Below, in pieces: positions 1-10,204 of a stretch of DNA of 64,000 bases. This DNA is from 'Nostoc azollae' 0708 (GTDB taxonomy: Bacteria > Cyanobacteriota > Cyanobacteriia > Cyanobacteriales > Nostocaceae). The first letter of the stretch is position 1. Each line of letters opens with the position of its first letter. The translations under genes were made by a program, and so were the position numbers. The notes beneath the pieces are model-generated. The model did not search any database. It worked only from the letters and a program-made list of their open reading frames with translations, and was not told the DNA's origin. The DNA is taken from positions 1-64,000 of the forward strand of contig NC_014249.1 of NCBI RefSeq assembly GCF_000196515.1, written 5' to 3'.

Positions 1-2820
1 TATTACCAGTCAAAGTCTAAATGATCAGAAAACTATTTCCTTATTACTATATGATTTACTAATCCAAGAACATAATATTGTAAATCGTAGACCACAAGGC
101 TTCCCCAATGATGGTAAAAGAGCAGTAACTATTCTGCCTAAAATCATTACAGGTGGTTTAGACTTTATTAGTAATTTTTAAGAATCTGCTTTGAAGATAG
201 CAAATACTATATTAGAACACATCTGCCCAATGGGGAATATTAATCAATATTATAAGTTACAACTTAATATTTTATGCAAGGCACTTTTATCTGTTGAAAA
301 CTATGATACACGCTTTAATGGAAGAAACCTAATTGATCAAGGATAAATAATTACACAAGATCAATCCGGGTGGAGAATTAGAGATTCACTTCGTAGCAAA
401 ATCAAAGAGATTCTATCCGAGCGCAAAATTTCATCAAATCAGGCATTACTTTTCTGGGATTTATTAGTTGAATTACATCGAGAAATTAATAATGTGATTT
501 CCTATTCTGAAAAATTTCGTAATGTTTTAATTCAGGATTGACAGTGGGTATTAAACTCGCTAAATAGTTATGAAACTCTAGATACTTAACAACTTACTAC
601 TGCTCGTAACACTTGGGATTGGCATTACTGATTTGATCGAGATCCTGAACTCAAAAAAATAGTAACTAACTCTAAAGATTTTTTTCAGAAAAACTAACTA
701 TTCCCAGAATATGCTCCTCTTCTTGAGAGAGATACTTTCCAATAGAGAGTTTTAGAAAAGTGGGGAGAGGGTATAAACTAAGAACTAGTTAATCCAAATA
801 ACTTACAGAGTATTCATGAATGTATTCAGACTAGACTTCCATTTTTGGGAAATCCTAATCAAATATCTATACCATTCATTGTAGCTGCTAAATTAGGTGA
901 GAAAGCAGCACAATGTGAAGTCATAAATAAGTTTCTTGAACAAGTATTAACACTATCTTTTGAAAACCCCGAGTCTCAGTTTGCTACAATAGTTTGTAAA
1001 AACTGGGTTTGGATAACTAGAAAAAATAATTACTCAGAACTAACATAGGTATTTCAGAAGATTCTACAATGAACTAATAATAATAATAAAGAAAAAATTG
1101 TAAATCTGATTCAAGGAATTTATGAAACTACCTGGGATAGTATCTCAGATACAGAAGTAAATATTTTATTAGAGCAGAAAAATAATTTCTTACAGACTAA
1201 TTCATCTATCCCCTTTCTCAGTTTAATGGGTGGAATTTTCTTTCCCAATTTAGACAGAATCAAAAATACACTACAAAATGTATTTAATGAGCTTGATAAT
1301 CAATAATTGCTTAATCAGTTAACTACATTTTTAGCATTATTAGACTATGCAATACATTCACTGAATATTAGGACTAATAATGTAAATAATCCTTCCTTGA
1401 GTTATGGGATTTTAGATCAAGTTTTACATCCACCTGACATGTATAATCTTAATGGTAGAAGTATTGACCATTTACAAGAAATATTGCAAATATTTGCTAA
1501 ACTAGATTTGGAGTGGCTCTTGAATGCTGTATAAACACGCTTAGAAATGTCTTTAGAATCCGATAGTTCCACTAGAATACGAAATATTACCCAGTTTACA
1601 AAGATTATCTGAATTGGTTATTCCTATTTGTTTAGAACAAGTAAATGATAATAAAGTAAGAAACATACTCACAACTATACTATAATATATTGATACTTCT
1701 CCAATGTTAGTGTATAGTTTACCTCAGCATTTATTTGAGGTTACTCTTAATAGAGTATTTACCAGTGATTTAGTTATAGAAAAGCTGCGAGATTCTAAAG
1801 TAAAGGAAAATCCACAAGAAATTTATCAGTGGTCAAATTTTGCTGGTTATTACCCAGAAGAGTCTCCTAACCGGCGTAAAATTGCCCATGAGACTTACTC
1901 TCTAGCAATTCAATTTAATGATAGTAATAAATATTCAATTCTACAAGCTCTGACTAATCCTAAATAAAAAACATGGATGTCAAGTATAGGAACAGTTGCT
2001 GCAATTTTTGAAGCAGAGGTAGAAACAGCAGAACAAAAACTAGAGACTGAAAATGATTCAGTTCTTAAACCATACTGGGAATGGAGATTGCAATTAGCAT
2101 AAGTAGAAATAGAACGTCAAACTGAACTAGTTAAAGAGGAGATAGAAGAATAAATGCAGAAAGATTAAAAGATTATATAAATAACAGCACTAATAAGTTA
2201 TAATAAATAGTTGATACATTAAATGTATATAGTTTTTCATTATTTTTGCATGATACATCTATCAATAAAATTAAAGAATTTGAACAAATAGGAGGTGATT
2301 TATCTTGTATAAATACTCTTGTGAATGGTAGAGAGGATCCCCATAAACTACTAGAAAAACTACTCTGTGATACTAATACCTGTAATGATATTTTTAGATA
2401 TTCTGGAACAGAAATTACTTTTGAAAATGCCCGACTACTTTAGTTTCAAGCGTATCTTGCAACAACTTAGGCTATATATGACTCAATTACAAGTAAGATT
2501 TCTCTATTTTTTGTCTTGAATCAGCCTGTAAAAATCTGACTAGTCCATCACAATTAATTAGCCACTTTATCAAAGAAAATAAATCTTCTTATATTAGTTA
2601 CTTTATAAAAGTAAATTATGGTTAGTTTATGGGTACTTGTTATGCTATAAGAAATTATTTTGTTCATCATAGTGCTGTCAATTATGGAAATTTTTTCCAG
2701 GGTACAAACCTAGTAGATAAATCTAAGATATCTCAAGATGCCTGGAATTTTATCAATGATAAAATAAGAGGATATAACGTAACAAATGATCAACATCGTT
2801 TAGGCTTAGAATTTGAATAG
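1..2820 (+). pseudogene. Very large unknown gene, heavily decayed, HEPN-like end
   Basis: One protein can be followed across this stretch: frame 2 from base 2 to about 1600, then frame 3 (near 1704-1967), frame 2 (2246-2443) and frame 1 (2629-2820). It is cut by more than a dozen stops and several frameshifts and runs off the left edge. The longest open pieces are only 60-90 codons. The composition is helical and soluble, with no membrane segments. The last piece (2629-2820) contains R-N-Y-F-V-H-H, which fits the R-x4-6-H motif of HEPN domains with Asn after Arg. The MoxR-type ATPase fragment that follows on the same strand suggests an old operon. I do not recognise the full-length family. 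Pseudogene status is clear; the HEPN reading is tentative. Confidence 0.6.
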
Positions 2821-2858
2821 AACTCTTATTTAGATGGAGTTAAGATGCCTGTTCTCAT

Positions 2859-3172
2859 GAAGTACAAAAAGCATTCCATAGCCTAGTTCATAAACACAAA
2901 ATTGGTGAATACCATCTTCCCAAAGATTCAATTGTCATTGGTGCGGGTAATCGCGCTCAAGATAGTGCAATCGTTAAACCCATGTCTTCACCTTTACTCA
3001 ACCGCATAGTTCATGTCCATTTAAAGGTTTCCCATTGAGACTAGTTAGATTGGACAAAAATCATGATATTCATCCCTGGGTAATTGAATATATTAAAACT
3101 CGTCCAGATCATCTCTGGAGTCAACCTCCTAAATATGAAGGACCTTTTTCCTTGATCGGGCGACAAGGAATA
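2859..3172 (+). pseudogene. MoxR-type AAA+ ATPase, C-terminal fragment
   Basis: The translation reads EVQKAFHSLVHKHKIGEYHL, then IVIGAGNRAQDSAIV and PLLNRIVHVHL. This is the sensor I (GAGNR) and arginine-finger-side region (LLNRIVH) of MoxR-family AAA+ ATPases, which usually act as chaperone-like remodellers beside VWA-domain partners. The Walker A half is missing. A frameshift near 3040 moves the reading to HPWVIEYIKTRPDHLWSQPP, the usual continuation in this cyanobacterial family. It sits directly after the large unknown gene on the same strand and is followed by transposase debris, which probably caused or followed its truncation. Confidence 0.7.
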
Positions 3173-3398
3173 TAAAACTAATATAGATAAAGGGTTAAAG
3201 GTAATAGATGCACTCAAAAAATCTGGTGCTTATTAACAATTTTATGGGGTTATTAAACAGCTATTTATAAGGTGCAGTTTGATGGTAAAAAAGAATGGTC
3301 TCATCAAAATAACAAAACAATAAAAATAAATACTACCATCATTTTATCAAGAAATCCTCGAATAATACCTGAGTAATAGACAGTTAATCATCCTGAAA

Positions 3399-3960
3399 AT
3401 GGTGGTGTGGGTACTTCAAACACAGAAAAGAGTCAGAATAGGAAGATTAGCAGCTAACCTGCCATTACCAATAGAAGAAAGTAGCCATCGTCGTCATATA
3501 CAAAGATTTTTGAACTCTAATCAATTGAGTGTAGTGCTGCTATAGTTTCCAACTATTGCACCAATTTTAGCACGATTACTTAAACCACTCTCCCAATTGG
3601 TAATTGCTATAGACAGAACACAATGGAGAAGCAATACCATTTTGGTGGTAAGTGCAATTTATCAGAAAAGAGCATTACCACTATATTAGTGTCTGCTAGA
3701 TAAAGAGGGTTGCAGTAATTTGCAAGAACAAAAAAGTATTACGTTTAATAATTAGGTTATTGAAAAATAATCAATTAGTCATTATTGGGGATAGAGAATT
3801 TCATGGTACTGACTTAAGGAAATGGTTACATACTCAGGGTTTGAAGTATATCTTCAGACAAAAAGGACACCACTTGAGGGGGCGACAAGCAAAGTGAAAC
3901 AAAAATACTGAACTTTAGACTAAATCGGTGATCTTCAATAAAAGAAGGGAGTCTGATTGA
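3399..3960 (+). pseudogene. IS4-family transposase relic
   Basis: Readable pieces are LPLPIEESSHRRHIQRFL, LVIAIDRTQWRSNTILVVSA and VIIGDREFHGTDLRKWLH. The two Asp residues of the DDE catalytic triad (IDRTQW and IGDREF) are recognisable and typical of the IS4 group in cyanobacteria. The frame is broken by TAG and TAA stops (3542, 3689 and others) and frameshifts, and the C-terminal Glu region is missing because another transposase follows directly. No clear terminal inverted repeats were found. Confidence 0.75.
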
Positions 3961-4019
3961 ATACAGTTCCCCTTTTGGCAAAAGCTAAGAGAAGAATCAC
4001 CTACTCTTACTCACCAATA

Positions 4020-5420
4020 TGGAACGTACCTCCTTAAAAGGATTCCGTCAAACCACATATAAGTACTTAGGCAGAGTGAAAGACGCTAACTTTGAATTAA
4101 CAGATGCGATATTACTAACGAGAAATGTTTATTGTCTAGCAGAGTTGTCCCTATCACGCCTTGTTTAGACGAAAATGCACAAGCCTCTAGGAGGCACTAC
4201 AAGACCGCAGACCACAGCGACAGAAATTCATGCACCTAGATTATAGAACAGATACCAACCATGGAGAAACCTCTATTGGGAGGAGATCATACAAACTGGT
4301 CACAACCAGATACAGTCAAATTGAAAGAGAGAACCTATGAAGATAAGTGGTACATCCATAGCTGGAAATAAACCAATAACCATAGGACAGGGGTATAACA
4401 CAATTGCTTGGATACCAGAAAAAGAAGGGAGTTGGGCATTACCTCTAAGACATGAACGAATCACAAGTGCCGAAAGTCCCATCTCAAAAACAATTTGGTA
4501 ACTCAAACAAGTGTGTAAATATTTGGCTACCAGACCAATTTCCGTTTGGGATAGTGAATACGTTGTGGGCCTTTTGTCTTAGAAACTGGTAATATTCCCA
4601 CAGATATTCTCGTTTAGTTGCGTTCAAATTTGTGGTTATAGGGTGAACCGGGAGATTATTCTGGGAAAGGCCGTCCGAAGAAACATGGTGATAAATTTAA
4701 ACTGAATGAGCCAACAACATGAGGTGAGACAACATCTGTATTAAAAATAAATGACCCAAAATTGGGACATGTCCGGGTGAGATTATGGAAAAATTTACAC
4801 TTCCGTCAGGCTGCTACACACCCACTGTTACTAATTAGGGTTAAATATCCCAACGCGCAAGGTAACATGAGAGTATCTAAACGTTTATGGTTGACTTGGG
4901 TAGGAGAAGAAATACCACCCCTAGAAGAAGTTTGGTCTCTTTACTTGCGTCGCTTTAACATTGACCATTGGTATCGCTTTTTAAAGCAACGTTTGCATTG
5001 GAATATACCGAATTTAAGCACTCGTAAGTAGTGTGAACAGTGGAGTGATATCATGCCTCTGATAACTTGGGAATTATGATTAGCCCATGATATCGTTACT
5101 GATCATCCTCTACCTTGGCAGAAGTCTCAGGATAGTTTGACCCCTGGAAGGGTTACTCAATCCATGAGTGGAGTTTTTGCAGCCATTGGTACTCCTGGTT
5201 CTGCACCCAAACCTCGCGGAAAGTCTCTTGGTTGATAACCCGGACAAAAGCTTCACCGTAAAAATCCTTACCCCCTCGTCAAAAAAAGTATCACAGTCAC
5301 CTAAAGAACCATCTGTTGCTGTTTAATACTCAAGGTTATTCATACTTTTTCTAAGTCTCTGATTAACTCAGCCCTACTGGATCATTTTCCATACCTTAGT
5401 CTAAACTCCAGTTAATAAGT
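4020..5420 (+). pseudogene. DDE transposase relic (IS701-like, NF041680 type)
   Basis: The order of pieces matches a cyanobacterial DDE transposase of about 420 residues: an N-terminal piece with FRQTTYKYL, then GGDHTNWSQPDTVKLKERTY, NKPITIGQGYNTIAWIPEK, RPISVWDSEYV, and a long open piece (4762-5031) with RVSKRLWLTWVGEE, LYLRRFNIDHWYRFLKQRL and the acidic HWYRFLKQRLHW helix. The tail LTPGRVTQSMSGVFAAIGTP follows after more stops. At least five stops and several frameshifts make it non-functional. It lies directly against the IS4-type relic, so these are nested or tandem insertions. The family name is from memory and less certain than the transposase assignment. Confidence 0.75.
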
Positions 5421-5439
5421 TTGAAGTAGATATTTTAGC

Positions 5440-5592
5440 TTAAATCAATTCGTAATTCGTAGTTAAAGAGCAGAAGCCTAGTATATTAATTTTGTCTTCT
5501 CTAACATCGTGAATTTTTGAAAATCTCACTCCTGTCACGTTTTTAATTAATTCGGAAATGATGTTTATATCTAACAAGTATAAATACGTCAT
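5440..5592 (-). pseudogene. VapC-type PIN toxin, N-terminal fragment
   Basis: From ATG at 5592 the protein begins MTYLYLLDINIISELIKN. This is the PIN-domain start with the first catalytic Asp (LLD-x-N-I-I-S-E) and the conserved Glu. After about 30 residues the frame loses family resemblance and stops near 5440, about 50 codons against the usual 130, so the second half of the RNase active site is gone. The start is 2 bases after the stop of the upstream antitoxin relic, the normal VapBC arrangement. Confidence 0.65.
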
Positions 5593-5594
5593 CT

Positions 5595-5825
5595 TTAAAA
5601 TTTAATACCGTCTAAAGGTAATAATCCTGCGTCCACCTCAGCAAAGTCTTCGTCCAGTACTTCAAGAGTGGAAAGGATTTGCAAGACCGATTTTCTCTTG
5701 ATGAAGGAAATCATGGCAAAGAGAATACCATTTTGTATAATGGTAAGGGTTTCGGCCGTTTTTTTGGCTAGTTTAAGTAGGATTTGAAGGTTTTTTGGGA
5801 GTTCTACAAGGGTAATTTATGTCAT
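5595..5825 (-). pseudogene. VapB-type antitoxin relic
   Basis: From ATG at 5825 the frame runs 77 codons to TAA at 5595 with one stop at codon 3 (M-T-stop, TAA where CAA would be expected). The rest is fully open: ITLVELPKNLQILLKLAKK and, at the end, EDFAEVDAGLLPLDGIKF. That layout (N-terminal DNA-binding strand/helix, acidic C-terminal toxin-binding tail) fits VapB-like antitoxins. It overlaps nothing and directly precedes the truncated PIN toxin. A later start codon could in principle bypass the stop, but the truncated toxin argues that the module is dead. Confidence 0.6.
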
Positions 5826-6338
5826 GGTGGGTTCTGGTGTTAGGGAATAATAACTTTGGCGTACAAAAAAGGAAACAGGGAACATCTAAGAAACCTTAGT
5901 TCTGAATCTAGAGCTCAGTTGAAAAAAAACAGTGTCATTATTTCAATCTCATGTTTAAAAACATGAGTTTTTTCTGTTCCCTTTTCCCTGTGAAATCTAT
6001 TTTACCTATGAGGGCATTGGTAATTAGAGAAGTAAAATATTTATTTTTTTAACAAAGGAGATTCCTGAGACTGGCAGGGCAAATGCACGCCTAATAGAAT
6101 CAGCCGTAAATCGTTGTGTGTTCCCAAATTCTAATTTGACAATATCTCCTCTATTCGGAAAATAAGAATTAACTACCAATCCTCACTCCCCACAGCATTT
6201 CCCGTTTCCAATTTAGGATGAAATCAGGAGTTATACCAGGAGAGCAAATCATCAAGCGTATATTTTTTTCTTTTTTGTGGTGTAATCACAATACTGTTAG
6301 CGTCCACACTCAAATTTATCGCTATCCCTTCTGTTAAA
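5826..6338. other. Gene-free stretch with one hairpin
   Basis: No reading frame here gives a recognisable protein on either strand. It holds the palindromic hairpin at 5948-5973 and ordinary AT-rich sequence. The stretch 6060-6330 gives short minus-strand pieces that look like old coding DNA, but I could not name them. Confidence 0.5.
5948..5973 (+). terminator. Hairpin followed by a T-run
   Basis: Arms CTCATGTTT and AAACATGAG (9 bp, 2-base loop) are followed by TTTTTT. The form is that of a weak AT-rich intrinsic terminator. It faces plus-strand traffic coming from the transposase relics. Confidence 0.4.
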
Positions 6339-6674
6339 TTATACAACTGCATAATCCACATATCGCCGCATTTCCGGAGCTTGAAACCCTAACACAATAT
6401 CTTCCTTTACTATCCCTCTTTACACAAGTTCTTGAGCTACTCTCATTTCCATCATATTTTGCTCAATCCAAATCTTTCCCTGCTTAATATCCAAATATAA
6501 AACACAACCATATACCTGCCGATGTTCATCCTATACCATATTCATGATCTAGTAATGGTCTTGTTCAAGCTCAAAAACGGTGTAGCAATTTATTAACCCA
6601 TTGGCGATGAGAATAGCTGCATAATCTGTCAACAAAGACTGAATTATATGGGGATAAGAATCTATGGTATCCAT
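6339..6674 (-). pseudogene. xisI: XisI-like protein relic
   Basis: From ATG at 6674 the frame runs exactly 112 codons, the usual XisI length, to TAA at 6339. Family landmarks are LLTDYAAILIANG, VYGCVLYLDIKQGKIWIEQN, RVAQELV and EDIVLGFQAPEMRRYVDYAV. In-frame stops replace residues after EQDHY (TAG), after MNMV (TAG) and after AQELV. XisI and XisH were named as factors needed for excision of the fdxN element in Anabaena heterocysts, but the family occurs in many copies in cyanobacteria and its general role is uncertain. The xisH relic lies just upstream on the same strand. Confidence 0.8.
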
Positions 6675-7079
6675 TATACAATTACCTCTTAGATCGGGTC
6701 ATAAATAATTTGTTTAATTTGATATGTTTACTAATAAAATTTCTGCAAATTCCCGTTTTAAAAAAGTTTCATAAGTAACCACAAGCATAGCTAAATAGAG
6801 AATACGAATTAGATCACTGATTTCTAAAGCCAGGTGATAGTTCAAAAACTGTCCTAACGCAGCATGGTAATTGGTCAGTGGCGAATCACTCGAGAGGGTC
6901 TTAATTTCAACTGCAATTTTTTCTTGGTCTCGCGCTGCTGCTAATAGTTGCTGGGTAACTAAATCAATTTCTTTCCTCTGTTCCGCCTACTTCTAGTCGC
7001 AGGAAATGATCGCTTATCTACCACTGCTCATTTTCCAAAGAAATTCTAACCACAGGATGAATCTATCTTTAGCTGCCAT
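6675..7079 (-). pseudogene. xisH: XisH-like protein relic
   Basis: From ATG at 7079 the protein starts MAAKDRFIPVVRISLENEQW, followed by a TAG stop. The XisH core then appears across frames: HFLRLEVGG, an AVEIKTLSSDS-like strand and YHAALGQFLNYHLALE with LIRILYLAM. XisH has a PD-(D/E)XK nuclease-like fold, and the VEIK strand is its signature; here it is hit by stops and a frameshift. It is placed head-to-tail with xisI. The stop position at the 3' end is approximate. Confidence 0.7.
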
Positions 7080-7452
7080 CGCTATCTTTCTCTGATTTAC
7101 TTGCAATTTATAGAACAGTTGAAATAAAGAATGCACTTCGCCCCATCACACAGCGGAGCTATTCTCCTATTGCGTGGAGATCCGCGGAATATAAATACAT
7201 TCGCGGAGCGTCTCCTAGAGAAACCCCTCCAGGACAATTGAACTGGGGCGGAGTACAAGCCAAGCTCCCCCTGCCATCTACCTCTTCTGACCGTAATTAC
7301 ACGCACCAAAAGCCATCTGGTGTGTTAACCAAATATTCCCAATGAGCGAACGCCAAGTTAGACATGAAATTCCCTGTACATTCACGGGAGGGTAGAATAT
7401 AAAAAAAGCTTCCTGAAACCACGCTTCCAGGAAGCTAGATGTTAATTGTCAT
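7080..7452. other. Intergenic region with repeat-like and hairpin sequence
   Basis: This holds a GC-richer block (about 7130-7265) that looks like a copy of the short interspersed repeats common in Nostoc genomes (cggag/ctccg motifs), not a gene. Just before the recombinase gene there is a perfect 9-bp inverted repeat, AGCTTCCTG / CAGGAAGCT (about 7408-7437), which could be a regulatory or recombinase-binding element. Confidence 0.5.
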
Positions 7453-8556
7453 GTGATGGTTATTTCCCAGATGGATATTACTAATGTTGAGGTAAGCAAC
7501 GTAGAAAGTCTCCCTCCCTCCGCCAGTAGAGTTGTATGTCATGATACTTCTGCATCTGTTACCGCTGAATTAGTAGAGGAGGTGATTCGCCAATATTATT
7601 ACCTTACACCTGCTGTAGCAAATGATGAGGAGTTGATTTTGGCTTGGGCAGGGTCACAGAACCGTGAGCAAACTAAGCGAAAATACTATCGCTTTGGTCA
7701 AAAATTACTCACTTGGTTGAAAAATCAAGGTGTACGAGATTTACGGCTGGTTCAGGCACCAAAGTTACTGGAATTTATTGCTAGTTGGGGTGAGGTTTCT
7801 CCTTATACCAAATCTAACCAGGTGCTAATATTGCGATCACTATGGAGCTATGGTCATGGGGAGAATGTTGGCTATTTCTTACGGAATATTACTAGTAGTA
7901 TAGATTACGATAATTTCAGTGACTTACCAAAGGCAGAGCGTTATTTAGAAGATTGGGAGATGGCACAGTTGGCTGATGTTGCCCAACGATTGAGGGAGCA
8001 GTACTGGCTAGTTTTTTCTTTGCTTTTTTATAGTGGGATGCGGGTGGGTGAGGTTGGTCGGGTGACGGTTCCTGGTGATAAACCGGGTCAGCCGAAGGAA
8101 GATTATCCGGGTTTATATTGGCACAATTTTAAATGGCAGCCCGACCCGATACCAGAAGATAGTTCCAGGGGATATTACACAATTAAGTTTCGGGGCAAGG
8201 GGGGAAAGTACCGGGAAATTGGTTTGGATCACGAAACTTCACGGATCTTTAAGAAGTACCGGGGGATGGCAGGTGAAAAGATGCCAGTGTTTCCGAATAT
8301 GTCACCTAACCCGAAAAAGCGGGGTTTACCGTTGAGTGACCGGGCAATTAAAAGGTTGATTCAGGATATATCTGAGGTGGCGAAGGTAAAGTTTTCTTGC
8401 CACTGGTTACGGCATTCTCACGCATCGCGGGCGGTGGATAGTAAATCACTGTTTGAGGTGCAAGACCAGTTAGGGCATAGTAAGAGCGATACTACTAAGA
8501 CCTATGTTCGTTCTAAAAAGGATGCGGGAACGGGGACTGTATTACCGAGGTTTTGA
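7453..8556 (+). CDS. Tyrosine recombinase/integrase (intact)
   Basis: An intact 367-residue phage-integrase-family recombinase. The N-terminal core-binding (SAM-like) domain spans roughly residues 55-145. The catalytic domain carries the full set of active residues: R197 (SGMRVGE), the beta-hairpin Lys near 249-252 (RGKGGKYRE), H317 and R320 (CHWLRHSH), H342 (QLGHS) and the nucleophile Y351 (KTYV). It should cut and rejoin DNA at specific sites, for example for plasmid dimer resolution or integration. It is one of the few undamaged genes in the window and has higher GC than its surroundings. It lies downstream of xisI/xisH relics of opposite orientation. ATG at 7453 is used; an internal ATG at codon 2 is equally possible. 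Confidence 0.92.
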   Translation: MMVISQMDITNVEVSNVESLPPSASRVVCHDTSASVTAELVEEVIRQYYYLTPAVANDEELILAWAGSQNREQTKRKYYRFGQKLLTWLKNQGVRDLRLVQAPKLLEFIASWGEVSPYTKSNQVLILRSLWSYGHGENVGYFLRNITSSIDYDNFSDLPKAERYLEDWEMAQLADVAQRLREQYWLVFSLLFYSGMRVGEVGRVTVPGDKPGQPKEDYPGLYWHNFKWQPDPIPEDSSRGYYTIKFRGKGGKYREIGLDHETSRIFKKYRGMAGEKMPVFPNMSPNPKKRGLPLSDRAIKRLIQDISEVAKVKFSCHWLRHSHASRAVDSKSLFEVQDQLGHSKSDTTKTYVRSKKDAGTGTVLPRF

Positions 8557-8643
8557 GGAGAAATATCAAAGTTAAAACAAATCCTTCGTTCTGTTAAAAG
8601 TCGCACCTTGGATTAAATCTTGAAATTATTGTTACTTAATTTT

Positions 8644-9048
8644 TTAGGAATGAATAGAAATCATTTTAATACTTAGAGTGTGATAAATGGATCTTTCTGG
8701 TTTTTAATTAGTAATAAATTCTGTTGCCTCTACAGATAAAGTTAGCCCAATATATAAAGCGTCCATTGCCCCTACTCCAAATTTACTTGATTGTTCATAA
8801 GCTGTGGCAATAATTGTATTTATACCCTTTGCCCAGTGAGAAACTTCCTCAAAAAATGCTTCATAAAACTTAACTTCAGTTTTTTAGTGATTATAAATTG
8901 CTTTTGGTAATACCTCTAATTTAAGAAAAATACTAGAAGCAAATTCTCGGTTTTCGTCCTCCAGAATTTGTAAGGCCTGTTCAGCGATCTCTCCTTGAGA
9001 AAGAGCAGTATAAATTAAAATACTAGCCTCAATAAAATTACGATTCAT
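8644..9048 (-). pseudogene. VapC-family PIN toxin relic
   Basis: From ATG at 9048 the protein begins MNRNFIEASILIYTAL and runs 135 codons to TAA at 8644, normal PIN toxin length. Recognisable parts are FASSIFLKLEVLPKAIYN, the HWAKGINTIIATAYEQ helix and GVGAMDALYIGLTLSVEATEFITN, which contains the second catalytic Asp (AMDALYIG). The first catalytic position reads E in IEAS where families have D, and TAG and TAA stops interrupt after AIYNH and FITN. It overlaps the antitoxin stop by ATGA, the usual translational coupling. The RNase function is lost. Confidence 0.75.
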
Positions 9049-9263
9049 ATCAGGTCTTCTCCATATCTACCTCGACATTCTGCTTTCTCTTTGTCTACTT
9101 CTTCAGCCGTTAATAAAGGCATACCAGAATCAATTATCTCTTGGCGGATTTTTCCTAACTTTTGGCCCAACTTAGAAGCAGATTGTTTTTGGTATTTTAG
9201 AGAATCAATAAAAGCTAAAATTTTTGATTATTCATCTGTATTTAAATCTTACTATTTGTACAT
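9045..9263 (-). pseudogene. Antitoxin partner of the PIN toxin (relic)
   Basis: From ATG at 9263 the frame reads MYK and then two stops, DLNTDE and a third, before a clean run: ILAFIDSLKYQKQSASKLGQ, KIRQEIIDSG and PLLTAEEVDKEKAECRGRYG. Its TGA overlaps the toxin ATG. This is the arrangement of cyanobacterial VapB-like antitoxins. Damage is limited to the first 13 codons. Confidence 0.65.
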
Positions 9264-9365
9264 GAACAAATGACAAAATAGTCGAAAAGGACTATCAGAT
9301 AAAGATTATACTGCTTTATAGTAAGAAAAGATAGAAGCAGTCTTTTCAATAAAGACTATCTATTA

Positions 9366-9830
9366 ATGGAGTTACAAGAATTCTATAAGACAGACCTAAA
9401 AAATCAGTTGAATCTAGCAGAGTATATATTGCTCAGAATGATGATCATTCTGCTGCGATCATTAGAAAAAGTAAGTTTAGAAGCTTTGCTTACTGACATA
9501 ACAATTCCGATTAAATCTGAAAGTAGAAAAAGAAAAATACAGAGACTTATATCTTTACCAAACCTAACAATTGATAAAATCTGGTTCTCGATTATGAAAA
9601 CATTTTTAGAAACATATTTCAGAAATGAAAAATTAATTTATATACTGATGAATAGGATAGCTTGGGGACATATCAATTTATTCATGATTAATATAGTTTG
9701 GGATCAAAGAGCATTTCCTATATATTTTGAATTATTACCAAAGTTAGGTAGGAGTAGCTTTGAGAGATAATCACGGATAGTGAAGAAAAGTTTACCCATT
9801 TTAAATAACCACAAAATCTGCTGCCACTCG
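9366..9830 (+). pseudogene. IS4-family transposase, N-terminal fragment
   Basis: A 134-residue open piece followed by a stop. It has ESRKRKIQRLISLPNLTIDK, KLIYILMNRIAWGHINLFM and VWDQRAFPIYFELLPKLG, the N-terminal half of the IS4 group. The first DDE Asp (normally IDRTSW) reads Asn in LMNRIAW, so catalysis would fail even if the gene were complete. Weak similarity continues past the stop (KKSLPILNNHKIC), where the next catalytic block should be. It is a second, independent IS4-type relic. Confidence 0.75.
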
Positions 9831-9874
9831 TAATCCATGACTTTAGATCAACAAAATTAAATTAGGGTCGAGTC

Positions 9875-10048
9875 TCAATAAGCGTAGCGACCCTTGGATT
9901 TTTGGATAGCTGACCGCATCGCCTCAACTTCTTCCAGTAACGAATGTTCTCTAGTCCTGACCTCGCAATATTTGCGAGAGTTAGGCGATTGACGCTCAAG
10001 TTTTTCTGTTTTACCAATTTTCGGTAATTGGACAAGTTCTTTACTCAT
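9875..10048 (-). CDS. Small hypothetical protein, intact
   Basis: A 57-residue frame from ATG at 10048 to TGA at 9875, beginning MSKELVQLPKIGKTEKLERQ and ending KSKGRYAY. It is basic, without Cys pairs or membrane segments. The coding-like composition and the absence of stops in a decayed area suggest that it may be real. No family is recognised. Confidence 0.4.
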   Translation of the reverse strand: MSKELVQLPKIGKTEKLERQSPNSRKYCEVRTREHSLLEEVEAMRSAIQKSKGRYAY

Positions 10049-10204
10049 GACCCAAACTCCTAAAAAGCTTGGGGTATACCAACTAATTTTACCAACTTAA
10101 GCACAAAAGTTAGTTTTGCACAGTTTCTTAGAAAAGAAATCAACCTTCCACAGAAATTTGTGTTGATCCGGTAAATTGAATTACATGAATATTGAGTATC
10201 TAAG

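Noticed and set aside
7097-7309. Arg/Ser-rich minus-strand frame of 70 codons
   Set aside because: It lies over repeat-like GC-rich DNA, has no recognised family and no ribosome site.
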